Source: Planctomycetota bacterium
Lineage (GTDB): Bacteria > Planctomycetota > Phycisphaerae > Phycisphaerales > SM1A02
Reading direction: 5' to 3'
NCBI GenBank assembly: GCA_026386795.1
Contig: JAPLMU010000118.1
Span: 1-58,288 of the forward strand
DNA length: 58,288 bases
The notes under the pieces were generated by a model, which saw nothing but the letters and a program-made list of their open reading frames with translations, was not told the origin of the DNA and searched no databases. This document shows positions 18,857 to 26,278 of this stretch, piece by piece (positions within the stretch are counted from its first letter, which is position 1; every line of letters begins with the position of its first letter). The position numbers were made by a program, and so were the translations under genes.

Positions 18857-19764
18857 CGCATATCCCGCGAGAGATCGCCTTCCGTAGACGCCGGGCGCTG
18901 ATGAACAGCCCGAGCAGCCGGCGAATCAATTCCCAAGATCGCAAACGGATCACGCTCAGCAATGGCGCGCAATGCAATGCGGGGAATCGCTGGCAATTGT
19001 GTGCCATGCGCAAACGCATTCACTGAGTAGAGATGTTCGATCGCCTTCGCAGGCAAGTCATACGGGAATCCACTTCCGAAGAAGAGCTTCTCCAAGACGC
19101 CCAAACTCTGTCCGCTGAGGAGCGCGTTATAGAGTTGCCACGGGCGACCAGACACGCCACTGATTTCTGCGTAAACATTCTGATGCTTCATGAGCATGGC
19201 GAGGCATTCGTCAATCCAAGGCCAGCCGAGTTCGCCAATCACGATCCGAAGTTTGGGATGTGCACGCGCGACTTCGTCGAAACCCGCTGGTCGGTCAAAC
19301 TCCAATGAGCCGCTCGCTACGAGCGGGCCGGGGCGACCGATGAAGAGCGGCAGGCCGAGCGCCTCGATGCGACCGTAGAGGCGCATGGCATCGGAGTGCG
19401 TTGGATGAAATCCTTGCGCGCTCGGGGAGATCGTGACGCCCACTAAGCCGAGTTCGACCGCGCGATCAAGTTGCGCAGCCGCATCGCTTGCCATCGGGTC
19501 GATGCCTGCAACACCGGCAAGTCGACCTGGATTTGAGCGAACGACTTCGGCAACGAATTCGTTGGGGATACCGGCGTCGAGAAGTTTGGAGCGAAACCCG
19601 TGCACCAATGCGGCGGCAACCGGTTCGATCGCGCGCTCAAGAGCGGCAGCAGTGGATTCAAGGCGCGTGCCGCGCAAGGCCGTGATGCGGCGCAGCGCCT
19701 CGGCAGTTTCGCGACCAAGTTGTTCAGGCGAATTAAATACTCGTGTAGAGCAGTCAACGATCAT
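18853..19764 (-). CDS. Amidohydrolase-2-like TIM-barrel protein lacking metal ligands
   Basis: From the ATG at 19764 the protein is 303 residues and has the layout of the amidohydrolase-related family (PF04909 type). The sites that normally bind metal are all replaced. The HxH at the start reads STR (IVDCSTRVF), the strand-5 His position reads FIGRPGP, the strand-6 His position reads IGELGWPW, and the GSD near the end reads FFGSGFPYD. It is therefore probably not a metal-dependent hydrolase, although the fold seems kept. It is the middle gene of menG/ubiE - this gene - lipoprotein. The frame is open upstream to 19809. Confidence 0.72.
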   Translation of the reverse strand: MIVDCSTRVFNSPEQLGRETAEALRRITALRGTRLESTAAALERAIEPVAAALVHGFRSKLLDAGIPNEFVAEVVRSNPGRLAGVAGIDPMASDAAAQLDRAVELGLVGVTISPSAQGFHPTHSDAMRLYGRIEALGLPLFIGRPGPLVASGSLEFDRPAGFDEVARAHPKLRIVIGELGWPWIDECLAMLMKHQNVYAEISGVSGRPWQLYNALLSGQSLGVLEKLFFGSGFPYDLPAKAIEHLYSVNAFAHGTQLPAIPRIALRAIAERDPFAILGIDSPAARAVHQRPASTEGDLSRDMR

Positions 19765-19837
19765 TTGGAACGACTCACTTTCTCGGCGTCCTGCCGCGGC
19801 GGCGCCCATCCGTGGGCGCGCGATTTTGACATGCGAC

Positions 19838-20674
19838 TCAGAGTGTAGCGGGCTTTACTGAGTATTTCGGTCGAACCGCCCGGTGGAGGACGCATATCCC
19901 CATGGTCAATTGCACCGCGCTGCACTGTTCAAAGCCAGTTTCTTGGAGTTTTTCTGCAAATTCCCGCGGCTGCAGAAATGTGCTCACTGAGCGCGGCAGG
20001 TAGTGATAAGCCCCCGAAACGTCGCGCGCCACCAACGATGCGGTCCACGGCATGATCCGCTTGGTGTACAGGTTGCTTCCCCAGCGAATGATGGGATTGG
20101 TCGGGTCGGCGAACTCCAGGACCACCAGTCGGCCGCCCGGGCGAAGCACTCGGAAGAACTCCGCGAGCGCGCGCGTTGGCACGGCGACGTTGCGGATGCC
20201 AAACGCAATCGACACCACATCAAAGGACTGATCCGGGAATGCCAACTGCATTGCGTCGCCTTGGTGATAGCTGACTGCGGTGCGGACTGGCTTTGAACTG
20301 GGTTTTGTTGCGTGCAGAGCCGCGCCACGTTGCTCGCCGTCGTTCTTCGCGCCCTTGTCGCGCGCGATCGCGAGCATTTCGGGTGTGAAATCAACACCAG
20401 TAACGGCGGCGGCGCCGGCATCCGCGAAGGCCTCGGCAAGATCGCCAGTGCCGCATGCCACATCAAGAACTCGCGATGTGGCGTCGATGCCCGCGGCGCG
20501 CACTGCAGCACGACGCCAGCGCTGATCCTGGAAGAAGGAGTGCAAACGGTTGTTCAGGTCGTAACTGCGGGCGATGGCTGCGAACATCCCTTGCACCTTG
20601 CGCGCCTTCTCAGCGTCGGCGTGCGGGCTGTCGCGCAGTGCGTCCTGGGTCCAGATGGGTCCGATTTCGACCAT
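19838..20674 (-). CDS. ubiE: Demethylmenaquinone methyltransferase (MenG/UbiE)
   Basis: This SAM-dependent C-methyltransferase performs the last ring methylation of menaquinone (or ubiquinone). The 278-residue protein shows AIARSYDLNNRLHSF, the SAM site VLDVACGTGDLAEAF, GVDFTPEMLAIAR, the UbiE signature IAFGIRNVAVPTRALAEF, and RVLRPGGRLVVLEF. With no other quinone genes here, menaquinone is the inferred substrate. The ATG at 20674 lies 177 nt from the divergent B12-domain-like gene, and the region between holds paired direct repeats. Confidence 0.92.
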   Translation of the reverse strand: MVEIGPIWTQDALRDSPHADAEKARKVQGMFAAIARSYDLNNRLHSFFQDQRWRRAAVRAAGIDATSRVLDVACGTGDLAEAFADAGAAAVTGVDFTPEMLAIARDKGAKNDGEQRGAALHATKPSSKPVRTAVSYHQGDAMQLAFPDQSFDVVSIAFGIRNVAVPTRALAEFFRVLRPGGRLVVLEFADPTNPIIRWGSNLYTKRIMPWTASLVARDVSGAYHYLPRSVSTFLQPREFAEKLQETGFEQCSAVQLTMGICVLHRAVRPKYSVKPATL

Positions 20675-20720
20675 TCAGACGATGGTAGGCGGTTTTTCGG
20701 ACGCGGAAATACCCCTGAAT

Positions 20721-20753
20721 TGATCCATAACGCGCGGCAAGTGCTCCATAACG
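20721..20753. promoter_or_regulatory. Paired 12-bp direct repeats, 21-bp period (possible operator)
   Basis: TGATCCATAACG (20721-20732) and TGCTCCATAACG (20742-20753) match at 11 of 12 positions and are offset by exactly 21 bases, two helical turns. They lie between divergent ubiE and the B12-domain-like gene, where a regulator could act on either. The binding protein is unknown. Confidence 0.4.
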
Positions 20754-20851
20754 AAGGAAATTTCCCCTCCGTGGCGGGTCGGCGCCGGATCACCCGATGC
20801 CACTCTCACGCCGACACCAACGCGGCGCACTACTCGAAGGAACACTGAACC

Positions 20852-21568
20852 ATGCATCTCGAATCCACTATCGAACAGCTCTTCCAGCACCTCGTCTCCG
20901 GCGACCGTCGTCGCGCCCATGCATTCGTTGCCACTCTCACGGCGCAGAACATTCCCGCCGAGCGCCTGGCCAACGACGTCTACTGGCCAATCCACGAGAT
21001 GCTTGTGAAGCTCTTTAAGAAGGATCAGCTCTCGCGCGTGAGTTACAACTATGCAACCCGCGCTCTGCGACAGATCGCGCATCAGGGTTCTGCCACTTAC
21101 ACCCGAATTGAGCGCGCTGCTGGGCGAATTCTCATGTTCTGCGGTCCAACTGAGGGTGAAGAACTGGGCGCGCAGATCGCCGTTGACCTGCTTGATGCAG
21201 CCGGATACGAAGTCTTCTTTGCTGGCGCCGGCGTGGCCAACGACGAGGTTCTTGAGGAGCTCGCCAGCACCCGCGCTGGAACCTTGGTCCTGTGGGCCTC
21301 GGCAGCGAGTGACGCTCCGGCCATCCGCGCGCTGATCGACCAAATCAAGGAAATCGGCGGGCATCCAAACCTACGGATCGTGTGCGGCGGCGGCGTCTTT
21401 AACCGCGCCCTCGGCTTGGCGGAAGAGATCGGCGCCGATGTCTCGGCGACCACTCCGTCCGCGCTCGTGACAGCCCTCACGTCCCTCGAAACTGCAGCAG
21501 TCGCTGGGCGGACTTCCGCGATCGCCACCGCTGCAACCACCCGCCGCCGTTCCTCAAAGGCCGCGTAA
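20852..21568 (+). CDS. Cobalamin-binding-domain-like protein without the cobalt-ligating His
   Basis: The 238-residue protein has a helical N-terminal region (1-90) like the cap domain of B12-binding regulators, then a Rossmann-like domain (92-195) arranged like B12-binding domains, with IVCGGGVFN as the Gly-rich turn. Where cobalamin proteins have DxHxxG, this one reads EGEELG (101-106), so the cobalt-coordinating His is Glu. It may bind B12 without His ligation, bind something else, or be purely structural. The C-terminal 40 residues are Ala/Thr/Arg-rich and probably disordered. There is no DNA-binding domain. AAGGA precedes the start, and two hairpins follow the stop. Confidence 0.75.
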   Translation: MHLESTIEQLFQHLVSGDRRRAHAFVATLTAQNIPAERLANDVYWPIHEMLVKLFKKDQLSRVSYNYATRALRQIAHQGSATYTRIERAAGRILMFCGPTEGEELGAQIAVDLLDAAGYEVFFAGAGVANDEVLEELASTRAGTLVLWASAASDAPAIRALIDQIKEIGGHPNLRIVCGGGVFNRALGLAEEIGADVSATTPSALVTALTSLETAAVAGRTSAIATAATTRRRSSKAA

Positions 21569-21579
21569 CCCGATTCCTC

Positions 21580-21614
21580 GCCCGAGGAAAGCGCCCGGAG
21601 GGCGCCCCTCGGGC
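21580..21614 (+). terminator. Hairpin after the B12-domain-like gene
   Basis: An outer stem GCCCGAGG/CCTCGGGC (21580-21587 with 21607-21614) encloses an inner stem GCGCCC/GGGCGC (21591-21596 with 21600-21605). The T-tract is very short, so alone it would be a weak terminator. Confidence 0.55.
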
Positions 21615-21624
21615 TTCAGCACCC

Positions 21625-21664
21625 GCCCGCCGGCCACGACGGTCCGGCGGGCGGTGGTGTTTTT
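21625..21664 (+). terminator. Rho-independent terminator
   Basis: A perfect 9-bp stem GCCCGCCGG/CCGGCGGGC (21625-21633 with 21644-21652) has a 10-base loop and is followed within a few bases by a run of five T (21660-21664). Together with the hairpin just upstream it isolates the B12-domain-like gene from the sigma-factor operon. Confidence 0.75.
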
Positions 21665-21732
21665 GCCACTCCTCGGCAATCCGGGGCGCATTTGCCGGCA
21701 ACCGGGACGGTCGGGAGCGGTAGGCTTTCAGC

Positions 21733-22320
21733 ATGCTCAGCAAGGCTCACGAGAACCGACTGATTCGACGCGCCCAGCGCGGCGACGGTACGGCCATCGA
21801 AGAGCTGATCCGCGAGCACCAAGGCGCGCTGTACGCATTCATGATGCGCTTGTCGGGACGTCCTGATGTGGCGGAGGACATGGTGCAGGAAGCGTTCGTT
21901 CGAGTCATCAAGAACATCGGGCGCTTTGATACGCGCTTCCGGTTCTCCACGTGGATCTTTACGATTGCCCGCCGTCTGTATGTCAACCACATGCAGAAGC
22001 ACCGACCCTCAAGCGACAGTGAGGCGATGGAATTCTGGGCGTCCGATTCCGATCGTCCGGACGACGTTGTCGTGGCCGACGAGAAGCGCGATCACTTGCG
22101 CCGCATCCTCGATGTCGCGGTTGCCTGCCTGACGCCGCTGCAACGCGAGATCGTTACGCTCTTTCACCATCAAGATTGGTCGATCGAAGCGGTCAGCAGT
22201 CACCTTGCAATGCCCGAGGGCACCATCAAGAGCCATTTGCATCGCGCCCGCAAGCGCATGCACGCAGTGATCAACAGTGACGAAGAACTGGCCAGGAAGG
22301 CCGAGGAGGTCATGGAATGA
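21733..22320 (+). CDS. ECF-type RNA polymerase sigma factor
   Basis: The 195-residue protein has the two-domain layout of extracytoplasmic-function sigma factors. Sigma region 2 covers about 18-92 (LIREHQGALYAFMMRLSG, DVAEDMVQEAFVRV, RFSTWIFTIARRLYVNHM). A 35-residue linker follows, then region 4 at 125-180 (LTPLQREIVTLFHHQDW, MPEGTIKSHLHRARKRM). Its stop overlaps the next start as ATGA; that gene encodes a small membrane protein in the usual anti-sigma position. The target promoters are unknown. Confidence 0.93.
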   Translation: MLSKAHENRLIRRAQRGDGTAIEELIREHQGALYAFMMRLSGRPDVAEDMVQEAFVRVIKNIGRFDTRFRFSTWIFTIARRLYVNHMQKHRPSSDSEAMEFWASDSDRPDDVVVADEKRDHLRRILDVAVACLTPLQREIVTLFHHQDWSIEAVSSHLAMPEGTIKSHLHRARKRMHAVINSDEELARKAEEVME

Positions 22321-22745
22321 TTCCGAACGACCGCAACCATGAAATTCGCAAGGATGAAATTCGCAAGGATCAAGGCAGTTCGCCTGATGTGACTCACTCG
22401 GTCATGCACCGCTTGGGCTACAACCAAGCAGCGGATCCTGCGCAAGCGCGCTCCATGCGCACGAGCCGCGTGGTCGTCGGCATTGCTCAGGGCGCATTGG
22501 TATTGGCCGCGTGTGCGCTCGGCGCTGCGTGGTGGATGGGTAGTACCCGAGCGGAACGTTCGCAGCCTGCTGTCGGTGACGCATTGCGCGGCTCGGTAGT
22601 GCAGGGTGCGAGCCGTCTTGATTCGATCCTCCTTGGAATGCCTCGCGTTCCAAATACAAGCGTGCTGCAGGCCTCAGAAACAACGCGCGTGCCAGATTCG
22701 GCACTCAAGGTTTCGGACGGCGCAGCACACGTTCGCAGTTTCTAA
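22317..22745 (+). CDS. Small single-pass membrane protein, candidate anti-sigma factor
   Basis: The 142-residue protein has about 48 N-terminal residues, one membrane helix (VVVGIAQGALVLAACALGAAWWMG, about 51-74, quoted here only to place it) and a 65-residue C-terminal part. It shows no HxxxCxxC zinc motif and no recognisable anti-sigma domain. The anti-sigma suggestion rests only on position and topology: it overlaps the sigma gene by 4 nt. The N-terminus contains a perfect 15-bp tandem duplication read as EIRKD twice. Confidence 0.62.
   Translation: MIPNDRNHEIRKDEIRKDQGSSPDVTHSVMHRLGYNQAADPAQARSMRTSRVVVGIAQGALVLAACALGAAWWMGSTRAERSQPAVGDALRGSVVQGASRLDSILLGMPRVPNTSVLQASETTRVPDSALKVSDGAAHVRSF
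22341..22370 (+). repeat. 15-bp perfect tandem duplication, in frame
   Basis: GAAATTCGCAAGGAT occurs at 22341-22355 and again at 22356-22370 without a spacer. Its length is a multiple of three, so it adds five residues (EIRKD) without breaking the small membrane protein. Confidence 0.9.
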
Positions 22746-22768
22746 CTGTGCGCGGCTGGCGCCATTCG

Positions 22769-24358
22769 ATGAGAGCCGCGTCAATCACAATTCAATATGC
22801 ACAACGAACACTCGGTGCGTTGTTCGCAGCGTTCGGAGTGTCGATCGCATGCGCAGTGCCGCCGAGCGATGGCGTCTTTGGAAGCGCTGCAGTTGTTCCG
22901 GCAGATGTATCAATCATGGTTCGAGTGCGCGGCGCACAGGGGTTGCGTGCCGATACAGCAATGTTGCCCGCGCAGGCTGCGCTCCTGCGGCTTGCTGGCT
23001 CGCGCGTCTTGGTGCAGACGTGGGATCGACTCGCAGCAGATCTCGGTGTCGACGCTTCGAGTTTGGTTGACATGATGCTGGGAACGGATGTCACCTACAC
23101 CGAACGCACGCGCGACGGACATGTGGAGTGGGCAATCGTCACGCGCATCGAACAGCCGCTCCTCAATTTGCTCGTTGAAAAGTTGAAGCCTGCGACGGCT
23201 GCAGGTGGGCGGTCAATCTATCCAGCGCAGCAAGTTGCGACGGCGTGGCGGCCTCCGAATCTTGTGCTTGGGCCATCGGATCGCACTGCGCTCTTTGACG
23301 AAGTTGTCGGTCGAATTGATGCGTCAAAGTCAGACGATTCACTCGCCGGCTCAGTTGATCTTGCAGCGGCGCTTGCTTGGGACCCCGCGCCTGTCGAAGT
23401 GGTATGGCGGCACGACCTTCCAACTGGTGGAATGACGGTATTCACTGCGCGCGCAGCCGATGGGCAGTTGCGCATTCGGCACCGCAGCCGATTCGTTCGC
23501 GCGCCCGTTCATGTTGCATCCGGCGCGCCCGCTGATGCTGGATTGCTGCGCGCGCTTGACGGGGCCGGCATTGCAGCATTGGTGATGAACCCCTGGCGCG
23601 GGGCGCTTGATGAGCAAGAAGTCGTCGATGCCTTCCTGATGGAGGGCGGATTTGATGAAGCGATGCGATCGAACATGGGGGCGCGTCAAGTGTTGGTGGT
23701 GGGCGAAACCGTGCTTGATGGAACGCGCGTTCACGTGCCCACGCTTGGCATCGCATTTGAAGTCCGTGATCCGATCCTCGCTGAGAAGCAGTGGGATGGG
23801 TGGGGGCAGCGCTTTGCAGAGAGCGTCGCGCGGCGCGCGGGCATGGAACCCCCGCAGCGTGCGCCAGCTGAGCCAGGCGCGGCGCGATCGGTCGACATTG
23901 GACCGGCGGTGCGGTCGATCTTTGCGGATCACCCATTTGCACGACCGATTCGGCTCGGATGGATCACGCAGAGTGGCGCGAATGGTTCGTGGCAAGTGGT
24001 TGCGACGGACCCAGCGCTGCTTGCCAAGATTGGTACAGCGATTACTACGGCAGAGCGCATGGCTGATCCAGATGACGCTCATGAACTCGGCATCATTTCC
24101 GGGCGTGCATTGGCAGCGCATCTGCGCTCCTGGACCACAGAGCCCGCGCTCTTCGTGCCGGAAACGCCAGAGCCATTTGTGCAGGGCGTCTCGCTCGCCG
24201 CAGACATTGTTTCCGTGGCGCCGCGTGTTCGTTGGCGAGCGCGTTCCCCTATGGAGGGAGTGATTGAAAGTGAATTCGTAGTGGAGTTGCCGAAGGAGCC
24301 AGCGCCAACACCCCTACCCGCGCCAGCGCCAACACCTGTACCCGTCCCCGCGCCATGA
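22769..24358 (+). CDS. Exported protein of unknown function (DUF3352-like)
   Basis: From the ATG at 22769 the protein is 529 residues. It has an N-terminal signal peptide (TLGALFAAFGVSIACAVP, ending near residue 35), a long globular part beginning VVPADVSIMVRVRGAQGL, and a Pro/Ala/Thr tail of about 20 residues (TPLPAPAPTPVPVPAP). The pattern resembles planctomycete DUF3352-type exported proteins, but I cannot confirm it. A GTG at 22748 is an alternative start. Its stop overlaps the tilS start as ATGA, and it is third in the sigma-factor operon. Confidence 0.68.
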   Translation: MRAASITIQYAQRTLGALFAAFGVSIACAVPPSDGVFGSAAVVPADVSIMVRVRGAQGLRADTAMLPAQAALLRLAGSRVLVQTWDRLAADLGVDASSLVDMMLGTDVTYTERTRDGHVEWAIVTRIEQPLLNLLVEKLKPATAAGGRSIYPAQQVATAWRPPNLVLGPSDRTALFDEVVGRIDASKSDDSLAGSVDLAAALAWDPAPVEVVWRHDLPTGGMTVFTARAADGQLRIRHRSRFVRAPVHVASGAPADAGLLRALDGAGIAALVMNPWRGALDEQEVVDAFLMEGGFDEAMRSNMGARQVLVVGETVLDGTRVHVPTLGIAFEVRDPILAEKQWDGWGQRFAESVARRAGMEPPQRAPAEPGAARSVDIGPAVRSIFADHPFARPIRLGWITQSGANGSWQVVATDPALLAKIGTAITTAERMADPDDAHELGIISGRALAAHLRSWTTEPALFVPETPEPFVQGVSLAADIVSVAPRVRWRARSPMEGVIESEFVVELPKEPAPTPLPAPAPTPVPVPAP

Positions 24359-25362
24359 CCGCCGCACTTGACGAACGTCTTATTCTGGCGTGCCGTCGTC
24401 ATCCACTCGCGGCAGATGTAGCGCGCGGGCTGACCCGCGCTGGCGTTCCAGACGGCGCACGTGTCATGGTTGCAGCAAGTGGCGGGGCGGATTCGACAGC
24501 TCTCATGGCCCTCTGCGCAGGTCTTGCAGCGCATGGGCGCATTGAACTTGCGGCGGGCACGGTTGACCACGGTATTCGCAGCGAATCGGCGCTTGATTGC
24601 GCGTGCGTGACCGCGCTCGGGGTGCGCCTCGGCGTGCCTGTACTCGCTCGACGCCTTGAACTTGCACTTGGAACAGCACTTGCTGACCGTGCGCGGACGG
24701 CGCGCTATGAGGCGCTGGCATCGATGGCAATGGAGTGCGGCGCCACCAGCATTCTTGCAGCGCATCACGCGGACGATCAATTGGAAACCATGCTGATCGC
24801 ACTCGCGCGCGGTGCTGGTCTTGGCGGCATCGGTGGCATGCCTTCGCGCCGACTGATTCCGTGCGATACGCCTGCCTCGCATCAACTGCTGCTCGTCCGC
24901 CCATGCCTTCGGCTTTCACGCGAATCGTTGCGAGCCGCGTGCGTGGACCTTGGCGTTCAATGGCGCGAAGATCCAACAAACGAACGCCGTGATACGCCGC
25001 GCGGAATCGTTCGCCACATCGTGATTCCTGCCTTGGAATCAGTTGCTTTTGGTGCTACGCGACGTGCTGCGCGCACCGGAGAACTGGCGCGACTTGGAAA
25101 TGTATTGCTTGAGTCACACGTATCTGCGATGCGCGGGGCGGATGGTTCGATTGCCCGCAGTGCATTGCGAGATGCTCCGGAGGCCCTTGCAGCGACCGCT
25201 GTATGGATGCTCGCTGATGAACGAATGGACGATGCCACGCGATGGTCTGCTGCCGAGGCAATCGTTGACAGTTCAACTGAACCGCGTCGATTTCCCATGA
25301 CTGGTGGCAGCGAACTCTCGGTGGATGCTCACACTGTTCGCGTGCGTGCGGTTACGGCTTGA
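24355..25362 (+). CDS. tilS: tRNA(Ile)-lysidine synthase
   Basis: TilS converts cytidine 34 of the CAU-anticodon tRNA-Ile to lysidine so that it reads AUA. The PP-loop ATPase signature is SGGADS (42-47), followed by TVDHGIRSES and AAHHADDQLETMLIALARGAG, and DPTNERRDTPRGIVRHIVIPAL is the usual end of the catalytic region. At 335 residues it resembles the shorter TilS types without the full C-terminal domains of the E. coli enzyme. It ends in an 11-nt overlap with the convergent thioredoxin-like gene. Confidence 0.93.
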   Translation: MTAALDERLILACRRHPLAADVARGLTRAGVPDGARVMVAASGGADSTALMALCAGLAAHGRIELAAGTVDHGIRSESALDCACVTALGVRLGVPVLARRLELALGTALADRARTARYEALASMAMECGATSILAAHHADDQLETMLIALARGAGLGGIGGMPSRRLIPCDTPASHQLLLVRPCLRLSRESLRAACVDLGVQWREDPTNERRDTPRGIVRHIVIPALESVAFGATRRAARTGELARLGNVLLESHVSAMRGADGSIARSALRDAPEALAATAVWMLADERMDDATRWSAAEAIVDSSTEPRRFPMTGGSELSVDAHTVRVRAVTA

Positions 25363-26278
25363 CATCAGCCGGAGTTCGGCAGCGATCGTAATCGGTACTC
25401 GTGACGCAGGTCACTTTGCCGTTCTCAACCTTGACAATGGTTGGCGGCGTAATGATCCATTGCTTTGTGTCAGGAAGCGACAGGCGTTCGCAACCCTCGC
25501 ACGCAACGTCGGCGGGCTGGTCACTTGGTAGCACCTTCACGCCGGGGCCATGCGGAACCATCACAGCTATCACGCTGCCCGCCTGTGGTCCCGAGAAGTA
25601 TGTTCGAAAGACTTCATGACACCGACCGCATGTGGGTGAATAGAAGACGACCCACTTGGTGCCTTCCATAGTGAGTGGCGTCAATTGCGGAACGTGCCGA
25701 GCGATTCCCGCCTCTGCCATGGTCATGCCAACCCATTCATCCGGGTTCAATACCACTGTCTCCGCGCCATTGCTGCCAAAGCGAGAATTTGTGCGTGGAC
25801 TCAGTTCAAGGCGCCCGGCAATTCCGAAGGCAATCATTCCGATCACTACCGCTCCGATCACTTTCAACGCAGAAATACGGCTGCGAGGTACAGGCACCGT
25901 GGTCGGGCGCGCCATGATGGCGAGCGTTCCCGTGCCGATGGCCAATCCCACGAGCGGGGCGATCCACATGCTTGCAGGCACCGCCGTGTCGCCGGGCGCA
26001 TTGACAATCGCAGACAGTTCTGCAAGACCACTAAAGGCAAAGCCTGCGCCAGTGAGCCATGCAATGCGGCGTGACATACCGGATGAAAGAAAGGCGAAGA
26101 ACGCGCCGCACAATTCAACAGCAATCAAGAGGCGCAGGATCTTGTCTGATCCGTAGCCGGTCTTGATAGATAAGTTGGCGATCCAAGTAGGAAGCGCATC
26201 ACCTCCGCGCGACCACTCAATACCTACACAGGTCATGAGCAGGGCGGGGATGGCAATTCGTCGCAGCAGTCCGTTCAT
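25352..26278 (-). CDS. Membrane protein with C-terminal thioredoxin-like domain (paralogue A)
   Basis: The 308-residue protein has four or five membrane helices in the first 165 residues, then an extracytoplasmic thioredoxin-like domain. The redox pair is SPTCGRCHEVF (CxxC) and is followed by YFSGP. A second pair, CEGC, comes about 45 residues later, and ITPPTIVKVENG supplies the cis-Pro strand. The layout matches the upstream gene, with which it shares an ATGA overlap, but the CGCFG of MauE-like domains is missing here. I infer a membrane thiol-disulfide exchange role. Its 3' end overlaps tilS by 11 nt. Confidence 0.75.
   Translation of the reverse strand: MNGLLRRIAIPALLMTCVGIEWSRGGDALPTWIANLSIKTGYGSDKILRLLIAVELCGAFFAFLSSGMSRRIAWLTGAGFAFSGLAELSAIVNAPGDTAVPASMWIAPLVGLAIGTGTLAIMARPTTVPVPRSRISALKVIGAVVIGMIAFGIAGRLELSPRTNSRFGSNGAETVVLNPDEWVGMTMAEAGIARHVPQLTPLTMEGTKWVVFYSPTCGRCHEVFRTYFSGPQAGSVIAVMVPHGPGVKVLPSDQPADVACEGCERLSLPDTKQWIITPPTIVKVENGKVTCVTSTDYDRCRTPADVKP

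Noticed and set aside
20675-21364. A 229-codon open frame on the minus strand opposite the B12-domain-like gene
   Set aside because: It mirrors the conserved Rossmann-like domain and runs directly up to the ubiE start; no ribosome-binding site is evident.
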